A DNA stretch of 39,902 nt, from the NCBI GenBank assembly GCA_005778405.1, contig SXOA01000135.1, forward strand, positions 1 through 39,902, in the 5' to 3' direction. Source of the DNA: Planctomycetaceae bacterium. GTDB lineage: Bacteria; Planctomycetota; Planctomycetia; Pirellulales; Pirellulaceae. Below the pieces are notes generated by a model, which did no database searches, was not told the origin of the DNA, and worked only from the letters and a program-made list of their open reading frames with translations. Of this stretch, positions 15,755-24,300 are shown piece after piece (position 1 is the first letter of the stretch; each line of letters begins with the position of its first letter). A program made the translations under genes and the position numbers.

Positions 15755-16222
15755 ATGCGAATCGTCCCCGCCGCCAGCCAGATTCAAATCGAAGAAATCC
15801 GGAAGCTCTTTCAGGAGTATGCCGCCTCCCTCCCCTTCGATCTCAAATTCCAGAAGTTTGACGAGGAGGTGAAAAAGCTCCCCGGCGAATACGGGCCCCC
15901 CACCGGCTCCCTGTTCCTGGCGGTCGATGACAAGGAAATCGCCTATGGCTGCGCGTCGCTGCGCAAAGTCGACGCCAAAACGGGCGAAATGAAACGGCTC
16001 TATGTCCGTCCCGGCTCACGCAAGCAAGGAATCGGACGCCAGCTCGCCCAGGCCATCCTCGAATCCGCCCGCGGCCGCGGCTATCAGCGGGTCGTCCTGG
16101 ACACCACTCCCCACATGAAAGAAGCCATCGACCTTTACGAGTCCCTGGGCTTCGAGAAGATCCCCGCTTACCGCAAGAATCCCATCAAGGGGGCGCTGTT
16201 CTTTGAACTGTGCCTGAAGTAG
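15755..16222 (+). CDS. GNAT family N-acetyltransferase
   Basis: A 155-residue acetyl-CoA dependent N-acetyltransferase. Motif A for pyrophosphate binding is seen as RKQGIGRQLA after the core strand MKRLYVRP, followed by VVLDTT and the motif-B segment AIDLYESLGFE; the C-terminal AYRKNPIKGALFFEL is typical of small GNATs. The ATG at 15755 was chosen because the family start (RIVPAASQIQIEEIRKLF) aligns there and it follows the paiB stop by 11 bases, consistent with cotranscription. The acceptor could be a polyamine, as for PaiA, but the sequence does not show this and other small amines are possible. Confidence 0.88.
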   Translation: MRIVPAASQIQIEEIRKLFQEYAASLPFDLKFQKFDEEVKKLPGEYGPPTGSLFLAVDDKEIAYGCASLRKVDAKTGEMKRLYVRPGSRKQGIGRQLAQAILESARGRGYQRVVLDTTPHMKEAIDLYESLGFEKIPAYRKNPIKGALFFELCLK

Positions 16223-16267
16223 ACGTGCCGACACCGGCCCGCTGGCCTGATTGACGCCGCTTAACCC

Positions 16268-16870
16268 TTAAGCTTTGGAAAGCTCCGCTCCGCGCCAGGT
16301 CAGATCGCTGGCCGGCTCGACTTCGATGGCGTGCCAGCCTCCCTCTTCGCACTCGGCTTTCCAAAGGTCGCCGACTTCGGCATCCTCCAGCAAGCTGCGG
16401 ACCAGGGAGAATAAGGGCTCGGGAACGACGAGGGAAATGGTGCCGGTGCGATGCTTTTTGAGCAGGCGTTCCAGGGCACCTTTCACGCGGTCGAAGGCGA
16501 CGCCTAGGGGCTCCCCCTCGGGCGGACAGACGGTTTCAGGATGCTCTTGCAGTTGCCGGTACACCTTGGGCTGGCTGTGGCGGACTTCGTCCACCAGCTT
16601 GCCGTGCCATAGGCCGTGGTCGAGGTTGTGCAGGTCGTTGACCTTTTTGACGCGGAGTTTGTGATCGGCGGCCAGGATGGCGGCTGTTTGCTCGGCACTG
16701 CGGCACGGGGAGGAATAGACCTGGTCGATTTTGGTCTCGTGAAGCTCCTGGACAATGCGGGTCACTTGCAGGCTGCCGGCTTCGCTGAGAGGGATATCGA
16801 GGGTGCCCTTGATCCGGCCCTGCTCATCGAAGTCAGTGGAACCGGGGCGAACGAGTAAGATGCGTACCAT
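16268..16870 (-). CDS. Histidine phosphatase superfamily homologue lacking the catalytic histidines
   Basis: A 200-residue protein with the phosphoglycerate-mutase-like layout: ILLVRPGSTDFDEQGRIKG at the N-terminus, PLSEAG, YSSPCRSAEQTA, and a late strand TISLVVPEPLF. In active members the first motif is RHG, with the phospho-acceptor His, and the late strand ends in a second His. Here both are proline (RPG, codon CCC; VVPEP), and the usual acidic residue before the GxW segment is Asn (LHNLDHGLWHGK). The arginines of RPG and CRSAEQTA remain. The protein is therefore probably not a phosphatase and may bind phosphate ligands or act as a scaffold. No frameshift or stop is seen. Its neighbour upstream on the same strand is rpe. 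Confidence 0.8.
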   Translation of the reverse strand: MVRILLVRPGSTDFDEQGRIKGTLDIPLSEAGSLQVTRIVQELHETKIDQVYSSPCRSAEQTAAILAADHKLRVKKVNDLHNLDHGLWHGKLVDEVRHSQPKVYRQLQEHPETVCPPEGEPLGVAFDRVKGALERLLKKHRTGTISLVVPEPLFSLVRSLLEDAEVGDLWKAECEEGGWHAIEVEPASDLTWRGAELSKA

Positions 16871-16889
16871 AAAGGAGTGGAGGTCCTGA

Positions 16890-16944
16890 TAGTAGCCTGC
16901 ACACTCCGTGTGCCGGCTTGTCTGCTCACGGAGTGAGCGGACTA
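16890..16944. repeat. Paired palindromic element with compensatory changes
   Basis: Two 15-bp palindromes, GCACACTCCGTGTGC (16899-16913) and GCTCACGGAGTGAGC (16924-16938), lie in opposite orientation and are bounded by TAGT at 16890 and ACTA at 16944. Put in the same orientation they differ only at paired arm positions (A-T against T-A), so each remains a perfect hairpin. The 78-bp gap between rpe and the phosphatase homologue is largely this element. Confidence 0.65.
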
Positions 16945-16948
16945 TTTT

Positions 16949-17644
16949 CTAAACGGGTTGTGGGGTTGCCAGGTGGGTCAATTCCATGACCGCCTGCTGA
17001 TAATCGGGTTTACCAAAAATTGCCGAGCCGACGACGAACAGTTGCGCCCCGGCCGCACTGGCCTGGGTGATGGTGGCCGGGCTGATTCCACCGTCGATTT
17101 CGAGGAGGACGTCGGGCGGGACCATTTCGCGGACTTGCCGCAATTTGTCGAGCGCGACGGGATTGAACGATTGCCCTCCAAAGCCGGCCTGAACGCTCAT
17201 GACCAGCACCAGATCGCAGAGGTCCAGGCAGCCTTCCAGGCGGGAGATGGGGGTGGGGGGATTGAGGGCGATGCCGGCTCCGCAGCCCAGGGAGCGGATT
17301 TGCTCCAGAACGGGCCGGGGGTCTTCCACCGCCTCAACATGGATAGTCAGGTTGTCCGCCCCCGCATCCCGGAACTGCCGCACATAGTTCTGCGGCCGCT
17401 GAATCATCAGGTGCACGTCGATGGGAAGTTTCGTGAGCCTGCGGACGGCCGCCACGATGGGCATGCCATACGAAAGGTTTGGCACAAATGAGCCGTCCAT
17501 CACATCCAAATGCAGCCCCGGCACCCCCGCATCCTCTAGGCACCGAACTTCCCGTTCCAAATTGCCAAAATCGCACAACAGGAGCGAAGGGAGCACAGCG
17601 GGAACAGAGTCCCGGAGGCGGTTCAGAACTGGGGGTCGTATCAT
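16949..17644 (-). CDS. rpe: Ribulose-phosphate 3-epimerase
   Basis: A 231-residue TIM-barrel enzyme that interconverts D-ribulose 5-phosphate and D-xylulose 5-phosphate in the pentose phosphate pathway. Recognisable blocks are VLPSLLLCDF, LHLDVMDGSFVPN with the metal-site Asp and His, DVHLMIQRP, MSVQAGFGGQSF and EIDGGI with the second catalytic Asp. The ATG at 17644 starts at the usual N-terminus; the frame is open further upstream to a TTG at 17746, but those residues do not fit the family. No strong ribosome binding site is seen. A promoter at 17771-17799 would give a leader of about 120 nt containing a hairpin at 17670-17692. Confidence 0.93.
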   Translation of the reverse strand: MIRPPVLNRLRDSVPAVLPSLLLCDFGNLEREVRCLEDAGVPGLHLDVMDGSFVPNLSYGMPIVAAVRRLTKLPIDVHLMIQRPQNYVRQFRDAGADNLTIHVEAVEDPRPVLEQIRSLGCGAGIALNPPTPISRLEGCLDLCDLVLVMSVQAGFGGQSFNPVALDKLRQVREMVPPDVLLEIDGGISPATITQASAAGAQLFVVGSAIFGKPDYQQAVMELTHLATPQPV

Positions 17645-17770
17645 AAATGGGACAAGCGTACCGGCGGGCGCGTTAGCTCCGAGGAGCGACGCAGTTGAGT
17701 TACCGGAGGCTTGTTCACGGAACCTTGAGCCTTGCCACCAAGCCAAAAAGAAGCGTTTGGGGCGTCTTCT

Positions 17771-17799
17771 ATTCTAGTAGTCATTAGGCGGGCCGTCAT
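17771..17799 (-). promoter_or_regulatory. Candidate promoter of rpe
   Basis: On the minus strand ATGACG (17799-17794, four of six matches to TTGACA) and TAGAAT (17776-17771, five of six) are exactly 17 bp apart, oriented towards rpe. The expected transcript start is near 17764. Confidence 0.5.
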
Positions 17800-17857
17800 T
17801 ACGTGTTCTACAAAGACGCAAAGTCGTGGCGCAAGGCTTTATGTAGTAAGTAGTTGC

Positions 17858-17882
17858 AAAAACCACAGCCAAGGACTGGCTG
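17858..17882 (-). terminator. Probable intrinsic terminator of scpB
   Basis: On the minus strand, 31 bases after the scpB stop, CAGCCA and TGGCTG (complements of 17882-17877 and 17871-17866) form a 6-bp stem with a 5-base loop, followed shortly by five Ts (17862-17858). A competing stem GCTGGG/CCCAGC lies just upstream. Confidence 0.5.
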
Positions 17883-17913
17883 GGCGGCAGAACCCAGCAA
17901 ATCGTTATAACGG

Positions 17914-18774
17914 TCAATCGACTTGCGGCAAATCGTCCAGGCTCTCCAAACCGTACAGGTCCAAAAACCGCTCCGCAGTCCGATACGTCGGCTTGGCACC
18001 TTTTACTTCCGCCCGTTCATAGGCCAGGATTTCGCGGCGGACCAATTGCGACAGAATGCCCCCACTGGGTCGTCCGCGAATCCGGTCGATCTCCTGCAAA
18101 GTGATCGGCTGGTTGTAAGCCACGATAGCCAGCACATCGATGGCCCACTGCGTCAGGCGGACTTCCTTAATCCGGCCGTAGAATTTGTCCCGCAGGGGCG
18201 CGAATTCCTCCCGCAATTCCAACAAATAGCCCGCTCCATGCGAGTGAATCCGGTAGGGAGCAGCTTCCGTGGTGTAAGTCTCATTGAGCTCGCGAACCAA
18301 TTCGTCCACTTCATCCGTGGTCACTCCCCGCATCAGCCCGGCGATTTGCTGGCCCGAAAGGGGTTCGCTCAGGGGATGGCCGACGAACAAAATGGCTTCC
18401 AGGATACTTCGCGGAGTGATCTCGCAGCCCTGGTCGTCGTCGCCATCGACGACCCGGCGCAGGGAGGCCTTTCCCAGCCCATCCGTCGCTGCGCCGGCGG
18501 TTTCTCTTTGTCCCTCGAATCCTTCGTCCGGAGAAACATTTGCCAAGGCATCCGCGAGTTCAGAATCCTCGGTAGGCGTCTCTTCCCCTTCCTCCGGATA
18601 GGGGTCCGCCCCCTTCGAGAGGAGCGCGGCATAGGTCTGCCCCAGTTCTTCCAAGGAAATGCCAGCGTCTGTTCCCTCGTCGGGGGCCAGATCAGCCAGT
18701 CCCAACGACTCGGCACTGGGCGGCTCAAGAATGGCTCTGCGGGGAGGATCGTGTTTGGGTTTACGAGAGGTCAT
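17914..18774 (-). CDS. scpB: Segregation and condensation protein B
   Basis: A 286-residue protein whose C-terminal two-thirds (from about residue 115) is ScpB: ILEAILFVGHPLS, the winged-helix core YLLELREEFAPL, then LTQWAIDVLAIVAYNQPIT and EIDRIRGRPSGGIL, ending in a second winged helix with YRTAERFLDLYGL. ScpB joins ScpA and SMC in the chromosome condensation complex. About 110 N-terminal residues are acidic, low-complexity and probably disordered, making the protein longer than the usual 170-200 residues. The frame is open upstream to 19647, but the ATG at 18774 is the first sensible start and avoids overlap with the divergent hydrolase gene. No scpA lies nearby. Confidence 0.9.
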   Translation of the reverse strand: MTSRKPKHDPPRRAILEPPSAESLGLADLAPDEGTDAGISLEELGQTYAALLSKGADPYPEEGEETPTEDSELADALANVSPDEGFEGQRETAGAATDGLGKASLRRVVDGDDDQGCEITPRSILEAILFVGHPLSEPLSGQQIAGLMRGVTTDEVDELVRELNETYTTEAAPYRIHSHGAGYLLELREEFAPLRDKFYGRIKEVRLTQWAIDVLAIVAYNQPITLQEIDRIRGRPSGGILSQLVRREILAYERAEVKGAKPTYRTAERFLDLYGLESLDDLPQVD

Positions 18775-18927
18775 TTGCGCGAGTCTCTGCTCCGCCGGCT
18801 TGGCCCCCGCGTCCACGCGGGGAATGCAGGCTGAACCGCCGCATTGTATCCTGTCTGATACTGGGAGCGAATAACAATCACCCCGCGCCACATGGACGAG
18901 GCAGCAAATCGATTCAGGAGAATTACC

Positions 18928-20025
18928 ATGAACCGACGCACCTTTCTCGCCGCCAGTTCCGCCACACTCGCTGCTTCTCGGCTCTGCCTGGCCGAAGCGG
19001 ACGACGGGAAATCCAAAGATGTCCCCTGGCTCCAGGAAATCCAGACTCCGCCGGCCAAACTGCCGGCTGATGCGCCTAAACTCAGCGATCTGCTGATCGA
19101 TGGGAACGGCAAGAAGATTGACAGCTTGGCCGGCTGGAAGCATCGCCGCGAGGAACTGCGAAAATGGTGGCTGGAGTTCCTGGGCCCCATGCCGGCGGAG
19201 CGGAAGGGTGCGCAGAAGCTCGAGGTGCTTCAGGAAGACCGGCCAGAAGGGGTGATCCGGCAACTGGTGCAGTACGAAGTCGAGCCGGGCATCCTTACTC
19301 AGGCATATTTGCTGAAGCCCGCCAAACAGGAAGGGAAAGTGCCCGGCGTCGCGGCGTTTCACTCCACCGTGGATGAGTCCATTCTGCAGCCGGCAGGGGT
19401 GAAGGGAGTGCCGGAGAAAGCGTTTGGCCTGCGGTTCGCCCAGCGAGGAAGAGTGGTCTTCTGCCCGCGGAACTACCTCTGGCCGGACAACACCCACATT
19501 GCTGCCAAGGAGGAGGCAGAGACGTTTCAAAAGCGGATGCCAAAATCCAAAGGGATGGCCAAGATGCTTTACGACTCCCTGGTGGCAGTGGACATACTTG
19601 CTTCGCTGCCGGAGGTGGATGCGGCAAGAATCGGCGCGGTGGGGCACTCACTGGGCGCCAAGGAAACGCTGTATCTGGCCGCGTTCGACGAACGAGTGAA
19701 AGTGACAGTCAGCAGCGAAGGAGGCATCGGCACCAGGTTCTCTAACTGGGACGCACTCTGGTATCTCGGCGACTCCATCAAGGCAGCGGGATTCACCCAC
19801 GAGCATCACGAACTGCTCGCGCTCGCCGCTCCGCGGCCATTCCTGCTCCTGGGTGGCAACAGCGCCGATGGCGACCGGGGCTGGCCGTTCATCGAGCAGG
19901 CGCTGCGGGTCTATCAGCTTTACGGCAGTCCGCTTCGCGTTGGGCAGTTCAACCACAAAAAGGGGCACGCCGTGCCGCCTGAGGCGGAGCAGCGGATTGA
20001 GGAGTGGTTTGCGGCATATCTATGA
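18928..20025 (+). CDS. Tat-exported alpha/beta hydrolase (acetylxylan esterase / dienelactone hydrolase-like)
   Basis: A 365-residue protein starting at ATG 18928 with AGGAG at 18916-18920. The N-terminus MNRRTFLAASSATLAASRLC is a twin-arginine-type signal. The hydrolase core shows AVGHSLGAKETL with the nucleophile Ser241 in GHSLG, a following GNSADGDRGW acidic segment, and the late HKKGHAVPP with the probable catalytic His. This layout is common in planctomycete exported esterases of the acetylxylan-esterase group, which deacetylate plant or algal polysaccharides; the actual substrate is not shown. Its stop overlaps the convergent moaE stop by six bases. Confidence 0.85.
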   Translation: MNRRTFLAASSATLAASRLCLAEADDGKSKDVPWLQEIQTPPAKLPADAPKLSDLLIDGNGKKIDSLAGWKHRREELRKWWLEFLGPMPAERKGAQKLEVLQEDRPEGVIRQLVQYEVEPGILTQAYLLKPAKQEGKVPGVAAFHSTVDESILQPAGVKGVPEKAFGLRFAQRGRVVFCPRNYLWPDNTHIAAKEEAETFQKRMPKSKGMAKMLYDSLVAVDILASLPEVDAARIGAVGHSLGAKETLYLAAFDERVKVTVSSEGGIGTRFSNWDALWYLGDSIKAAGFTHEHHELLALAAPRPFLLLGGNSADGDRGWPFIEQALRVYQLYGSPLRVGQFNHKKGHAVPPEAEQRIEEWFAAYL

Positions 20026-20442
20026 GCCGCTAATCCCCGGATGAACCCATTCGCTCGTCCCGTCGGCCCAGTTTTCCTGTTTCCAGATGGGGACGTCTTC
20101 CTTGATGGTGTCAATCAACCATTTCCCCGCCTCGAATGCCGCCTGTCGATGGGGCGAGCTGACCGCGATGGCGATGCTGGCCTCACCGAGCCCCAGCCGC
20201 CCGAGCCGATGGACGATGGCGACATGCACCAGCGGCCAATTCTCGCGGGCCCGAGCTTCGAGCTCCGACAGCTTCGCCTCGGCCATCTGCTGATAGCACT
20301 CATAATCGAGGGATGCCGTCTGCCGGCCCTTGGTGAACTCGCGAGTCGTGCCGAGAAAGAGTACGACCGCCCCGGCGTCGTTGGAAGCAACCTGGGCGAG
20401 AATTGCGGAGGAGTCGATGGCGGAGTGGGTGAGGGTGATCAT
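20020..20442 (-). CDS. moaE: Molybdopterin synthase catalytic subunit
   Basis: A 140-residue MoaE. With thiocarboxylated MoaD it converts precursor Z (cPMP) to molybdopterin in the cytoplasm. Family blocks are clear: GAVVLFLGTTRE, LDYECYQQMAE, HRLGRLGLGEASIAIAVSSPHR and KEDVPIWKQE, including the active-site lysines. It is the last gene of a minus-strand unit, 36 bases after an unrecognised gene and separated by that gene from moaD. No good ribosome binding site precedes the ATG at 20442. It overlaps the end of the opposing hydrolase gene by six bases. Confidence 0.93.
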   Translation of the reverse strand: MITLTHSAIDSSAILAQVASNDAGAVVLFLGTTREFTKGRQTASLDYECYQQMAEAKLSELEARARENWPLVHVAIVHRLGRLGLGEASIAIAVSSPHRQAAFEAGKWLIDTIKEDVPIWKQENWADGTSEWVHPGISGS

Positions 20443-20478
20443 GGAAACAGGTAGCTATTCGCTGACCAAATTGTTTGG

Positions 20479-21075
20479 CTATATGCAAAATGTCTTGGTT
20501 AGAATCTCCTCGGCGTAAGACAATCCACCCAAAACATGATCGATGCACTTGTTGTCTTCCATCCAAAAGAGTGAGCCCGCGCCCAAAGGATATTTGCCAT
20601 TGTAGAATTTGGAACTAAATCGCTGCCGAAATTCGGCAACATCTTCATTTAGGGAGTAGGCAAGAACATCCCTATAAGGGTCGAGCGTATGTAGCCTGCC
20701 GATCGCTGCGAAAAACGCCTTTCGCCGTTTCCGTTCTGGCCCAGACCAATCGACACTCATATAGACGATGGCGCGCTTTGCTCGACTGATTGCTTCCAAT
20801 ACGTCCGTGTCTGTTTCACTGTGACTGAAGGTACGCGGCCGCTTGTTGATGAGCAAATCAACAGAAGGAGGTACCTTTTCGATGATTTGGTAGTCCGTAA
20901 GTGACTGCGGGTCGTGCATCGCGAGCACTTCCGATGGTGAAGTAAACACTACTTTGCCGTCCTCCCAAGAGGAGATCGGAAACCCCTCCCTGGCAACCTT
21001 GACCACTTCCTCCCGCATGGCAATTTGTATTGCCATCTCAATTTCATCAATTGTCGGCTTACGGTATGCGCCCAT
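20479..21075 (-). CDS. Hypothetical protein, possibly thioredoxin-like without redox cysteines
   Basis: A 198-residue protein that I do not recognise. It has an excellent ribosome binding site (AAGGAG, complement of 21083-21088) seven bases before the ATG, so it is probably expressed. The C-terminal half (about 105-195) recalls a thioredoxin-like fold: a strand RAIVYMSVDWSGPERKRR where a CxxC would stand, a helix, a second strand YRDVLAYSLNEDV, then GAGSLFWMEDNKCIDHVLGG. The CxxC is absent, so a redox role is unlikely. The N-terminal part contains an acidic helix and VPPSVDLLINKRPRTF. Its composition is visibly AT-richer than moaD and moaE on either side, suggesting a later insertion. The fold assignment is inference. 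Confidence 0.7.
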   Translation of the reverse strand: MGAYRKPTIDEIEMAIQIAMREEVVKVAREGFPISSWEDGKVVFTSPSEVLAMHDPQSLTDYQIIEKVPPSVDLLINKRPRTFSHSETDTDVLEAISRAKRAIVYMSVDWSGPERKRRKAFFAAIGRLHTLDPYRDVLAYSLNEDVAEFRQRFSSKFYNGKYPLGAGSLFWMEDNKCIDHVLGGLSYAEEILTKTFCI

Positions 21076-21097
21076 GTGATCACTCCTTCGGCCTATT

Positions 21098-21343
21098 CTA
21101 CCCTCCGCTGACCGGCGGAATCAGCGCCACTTCCGCACCGGGAGGAATGACGGTTGAATCCGCCGCGTAACTGGAATTGACCGCGATGCGGATGTGCGGC
21201 AGGACATCGGCGAGCGAGGGGACCTGCTCAGCCAGCGCGCGGCGGAGGTCGGCAGCCGTGGCGGGATCAGCGAGAGCGACTTCCACCTGGTCGCGGCCGA
21301 GGCGCTGGCGGGCGATGGCGAAGAGTTTGATAGAGAGGATCAT
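21098..21343 (-). CDS. moaD: Molybdopterin synthase sulfur carrier subunit
   Basis: An 81-residue ubiquitin-like protein ending in the required Gly-Gly (PPVSGG), which is adenylated and thiocarboxylated to supply sulfur to MoaE. MILSIKLFAIARQRLG is the usual first strand and helix, and VNSSYAADSTVIPPGAEVALIPPVSGG the typical second half. Its ATG overlaps the stop of the upstream oxidoreductase gene by one base (TGATG), which suggests translational coupling. It is separated by 22 bases from the unrecognised gene downstream. Confidence 0.93.
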   Translation of the reverse strand: MILSIKLFAIARQRLGRDQVEVALADPATAADLRRALAEQVPSLADVLPHIRIAVNSSYAADSTVIPPGAEVALIPPVSGG

Positions 21344-24300
21344 CAGGTAATTGTGAGTTCCTCGCTCCGGGCGGTCAAAAGCTTCTCAATTTCGGGCATC
21401 AGACCATAGGCCAGGGCGAGCATCTTGAGCGGATGGATCGTGGGCTTCGTGGTTCCCTGCTCCATCTGCATTTTACAACTGCTGCACTCGGTCGTCCCCA
21501 GGTCAATGGAGGTGTCTCGCAGCGCCGAGATCAATCCCCAGCCGGCCCGGAGACTGGCGCGGTAGTTGTCCCGCCGCAGGCCATAAGTGCCGGCCATGCC
21601 GCTGCAGCCCCGCTCAATCCGTTTCACGGTAAGGCCGGGGATAAGCTTGAGCAACCGCTCGCCCGGAGTCCCAACGTCGAGCGCCCGCAGATGACAAGGG
21701 AGATGGTAGCCAAGCGTGAGGTTGATCGGCGTGAAATCGAGCTCCAGCTTGCCAATCTCGTGCATCCGCCAGAGATACGTGCAGGCTTCGCTGGTGTGAT
21801 TAGCAACCAGAAGTGCGTCTTCGTCGTCGAGCAGGTTCTTATATTCGTGGGTCAGACAGAGGGCGGCCGAGGGCTCCGTGGCGACGATTTCGTATCCCAG
21901 GCGAACCGCATCGGCCAGCAGGGTCACGTTTCTTTTGGCAATGAAGCGAGCCCGTTCCACATCCCCGAGGGCAATTTTCGCCATCGCGCTCCCAAGCTGC
22001 TGCGGGTGGACATATACGGCAATGCCGTGGTGCTGCATGATGGCGACGAAGGCCTCGGCAAGTTGCACGTCGTACCAATTCGCATACAGGTCCACAAAGT
22101 ACAGCACCTTGCCGCCGGTTCGCCGCGTCGGGCGGGTGAGGCGGCGGCGATCCGCTCGGCGGAGAAAACTCGACGACGCCACTCGCGGCAGCTTTCGCCC
22201 CTGGGCGATCCCGGTCACTCTCTCCAACAGCCATCGCATGGTCCGGTTGTGCAAGGCCCAATTGGCAAGCGGCCCAAAGAAACCGGCCCAACGAGACAGC
22301 CAGTCCAGTCGCGACAGGAACCAGTCAGCCGTATCCAGTCCATTGCTGGTGACATACTGGGCCTTGGCCTCAATCATCAGTTTTGGAATGTCGACGCCAG
22401 CCGGGCATTCCTGGCGGCATTGGTGGCAGTTGACGCAGAGATCGGCCACCGACTTCACCAGGTCGGTTGTCAGTTCCCCCGCTTCAAGCTCGCCGCTGAT
22501 GATGCCGCGCATCAAGTTCGCCTTCGCCCGAGGCGAGGCCTCCTCGGAAGGGGAGTGGCGGAAGATGGGGCACATCCGCGCGTCGGGGGACTGCGTCCGG
22601 CAGCGCCCGCACCCGTTGCAATGGTTGGCCGTGGAAGAGAGCGCTCCATCCCAAATCAGATGCAATTCGAGGGGTTTTTCCGTGGGCTTCACTTCCGGCG
22701 TTTCCGAGACTCCCGTTTCTACGCCCGGTGCAGCCTCCGCTGGCGGTTTCGCGTCGAGCAATCCATCTTCCCGATACGGCCGCATGTTCTTGGTCAGGGG
22801 TTGTGGCAAATCCGCCACCACTTTCCCCGGGTTGAGCAAGTTTTGCGGGTCGAAGATGCGCTTCACTTCGCGGAACACGTCATAGAGCGGACCAAATTGT
22901 CTTCGCACGAACCAGGTGCGACTCAAACCGCAACCATGCTCGCCACTGATGGTGCCGCCGAGCGAGAGCACCTTTTCGTAAAGCTCGGTGGCCAGATCCT
23001 GCATCTTGCGAATTTGGTCGGGCCGGGAGAGGTCCAGGAACGGGCGAACGTGCATCTGACCGTGGCCGGCGTGGGCGAAAAACGACGCCGTCACCTGATG
23101 GTTTTTGAGTACGTTCTGCAGATGCACCAGAAACTCGGGGAGCGTGTCCGGCGGCACCGCAATGTCTTCCACAAATGGCGTGGGGCGTTCGTTCCCTTGC
23201 ACGCGGTACAGCGTGGGCGAAACTCGCCGCGCCAGCCGGCGGAAGAGCTCGAACTCTTCCGGCGCGAGTGCCAGGTGAAACCCAAAAGCCAGGCGGCGAC
23301 GGCGTTGCCAGCGGAGAGCTACCTGTTGCAGGCTTTCGATGACTTCGCGGGATTCGTCGGCCTGCTGCTCGACCATGAGCATCGCTTCGGCATCGCGGGG
23401 TATGGCCTGGGCGTAGCGGGGGTCCACGTCGCGAGCGAGCGTCAGGATGCGGCGGTCCATCAGGTCGCAGGCCGCCAACTTGAGCTCCGCTGCTTCCATG
23501 GCGGCCTGGGCGGCGGCTTCCAGGCGGTCAAAGAACATCAGGACCAGGCCGCGGCTCTTGGGAATGGGTTCGGTGCGGAGAGTGGCCTGGGTGATGAGGG
23601 CCAGCGTCCCCTCGCTGCCGACGAGGAGGCGGGCGAGGTCGAGCTGGCCATCCTTCAAAACGTCGGTCAGGTGATAGCCGGCCCGGTTGACCCAAGCCCT
23701 GGGCTGGTTGGCTTTGATGACGGCGTCTTCACGCTGGATGAGGTCTGCCAGGCGGCGGACGATTTCGCGGCGGCGAGGGTTGGGGTCTAAGTCTGGATTG
23801 TCCGTGACCGGATGGCGGGCGGCTTCAAAAACTTCGCCGTCGGCCAGGGCGACTTGCATGCTCACTACGTGCCTTCTGGCGGAGCCGTGGCGGAGCCAGT
23901 TGCTGCCGCTGTTATCGAGGGCCAGCACGCTCCCCATCGTGGTGACGCCGCCCGTCGCGGGATCAGGGCCGAACTGCCTGCCGAATGCGGATAGATAACG
24001 GTTGAGTTGGCCGAGCACGACCCCCGGCTGGACAGAGACGATTCCCTCCTCGACGCTCACAATTCGCCGCATCGCCTGGGAGAAGTCCAAAATCAGTCCC
24101 GGCCCGAGCGATTCGCCCGCCAGGCCGGTCCCGGCGCCGCGGGCATGCAGCGAATGGCCATTCTCGGCACAGTAACGAATGGCGGCCTTTACGTCGGCCA
24201 CACCCCGCGGCCGGGCCACCCCCAGCGGCGGCACCTGATAGATGCTGGCGTCGGTCGAGTACATCTGCACGAAGGGGTCTTCGCAGTGGACCTCTCCCGA

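Noticed and set aside
17645..17764. Cyclic-di-GMP (GEMM) or SAM riboswitch in the rpe leader
   Set aside because: Only short GC-rich fragments look similar; the conserved core of neither class can be traced.
18775..19647. N-terminal extension of scpB to 19647
   Set aside because: It would run antisense through most of the exported hydrolase gene and has no ScpB features; the ATG at 18774 fits better.
21433..23790. 785-codon plus-strand open frame opposite the FAD/Fe-S oxidoreductase
   Set aside because: The minus-strand gene has clear FAD and Fe-S motifs; the plus frame has no domain and no start signal.
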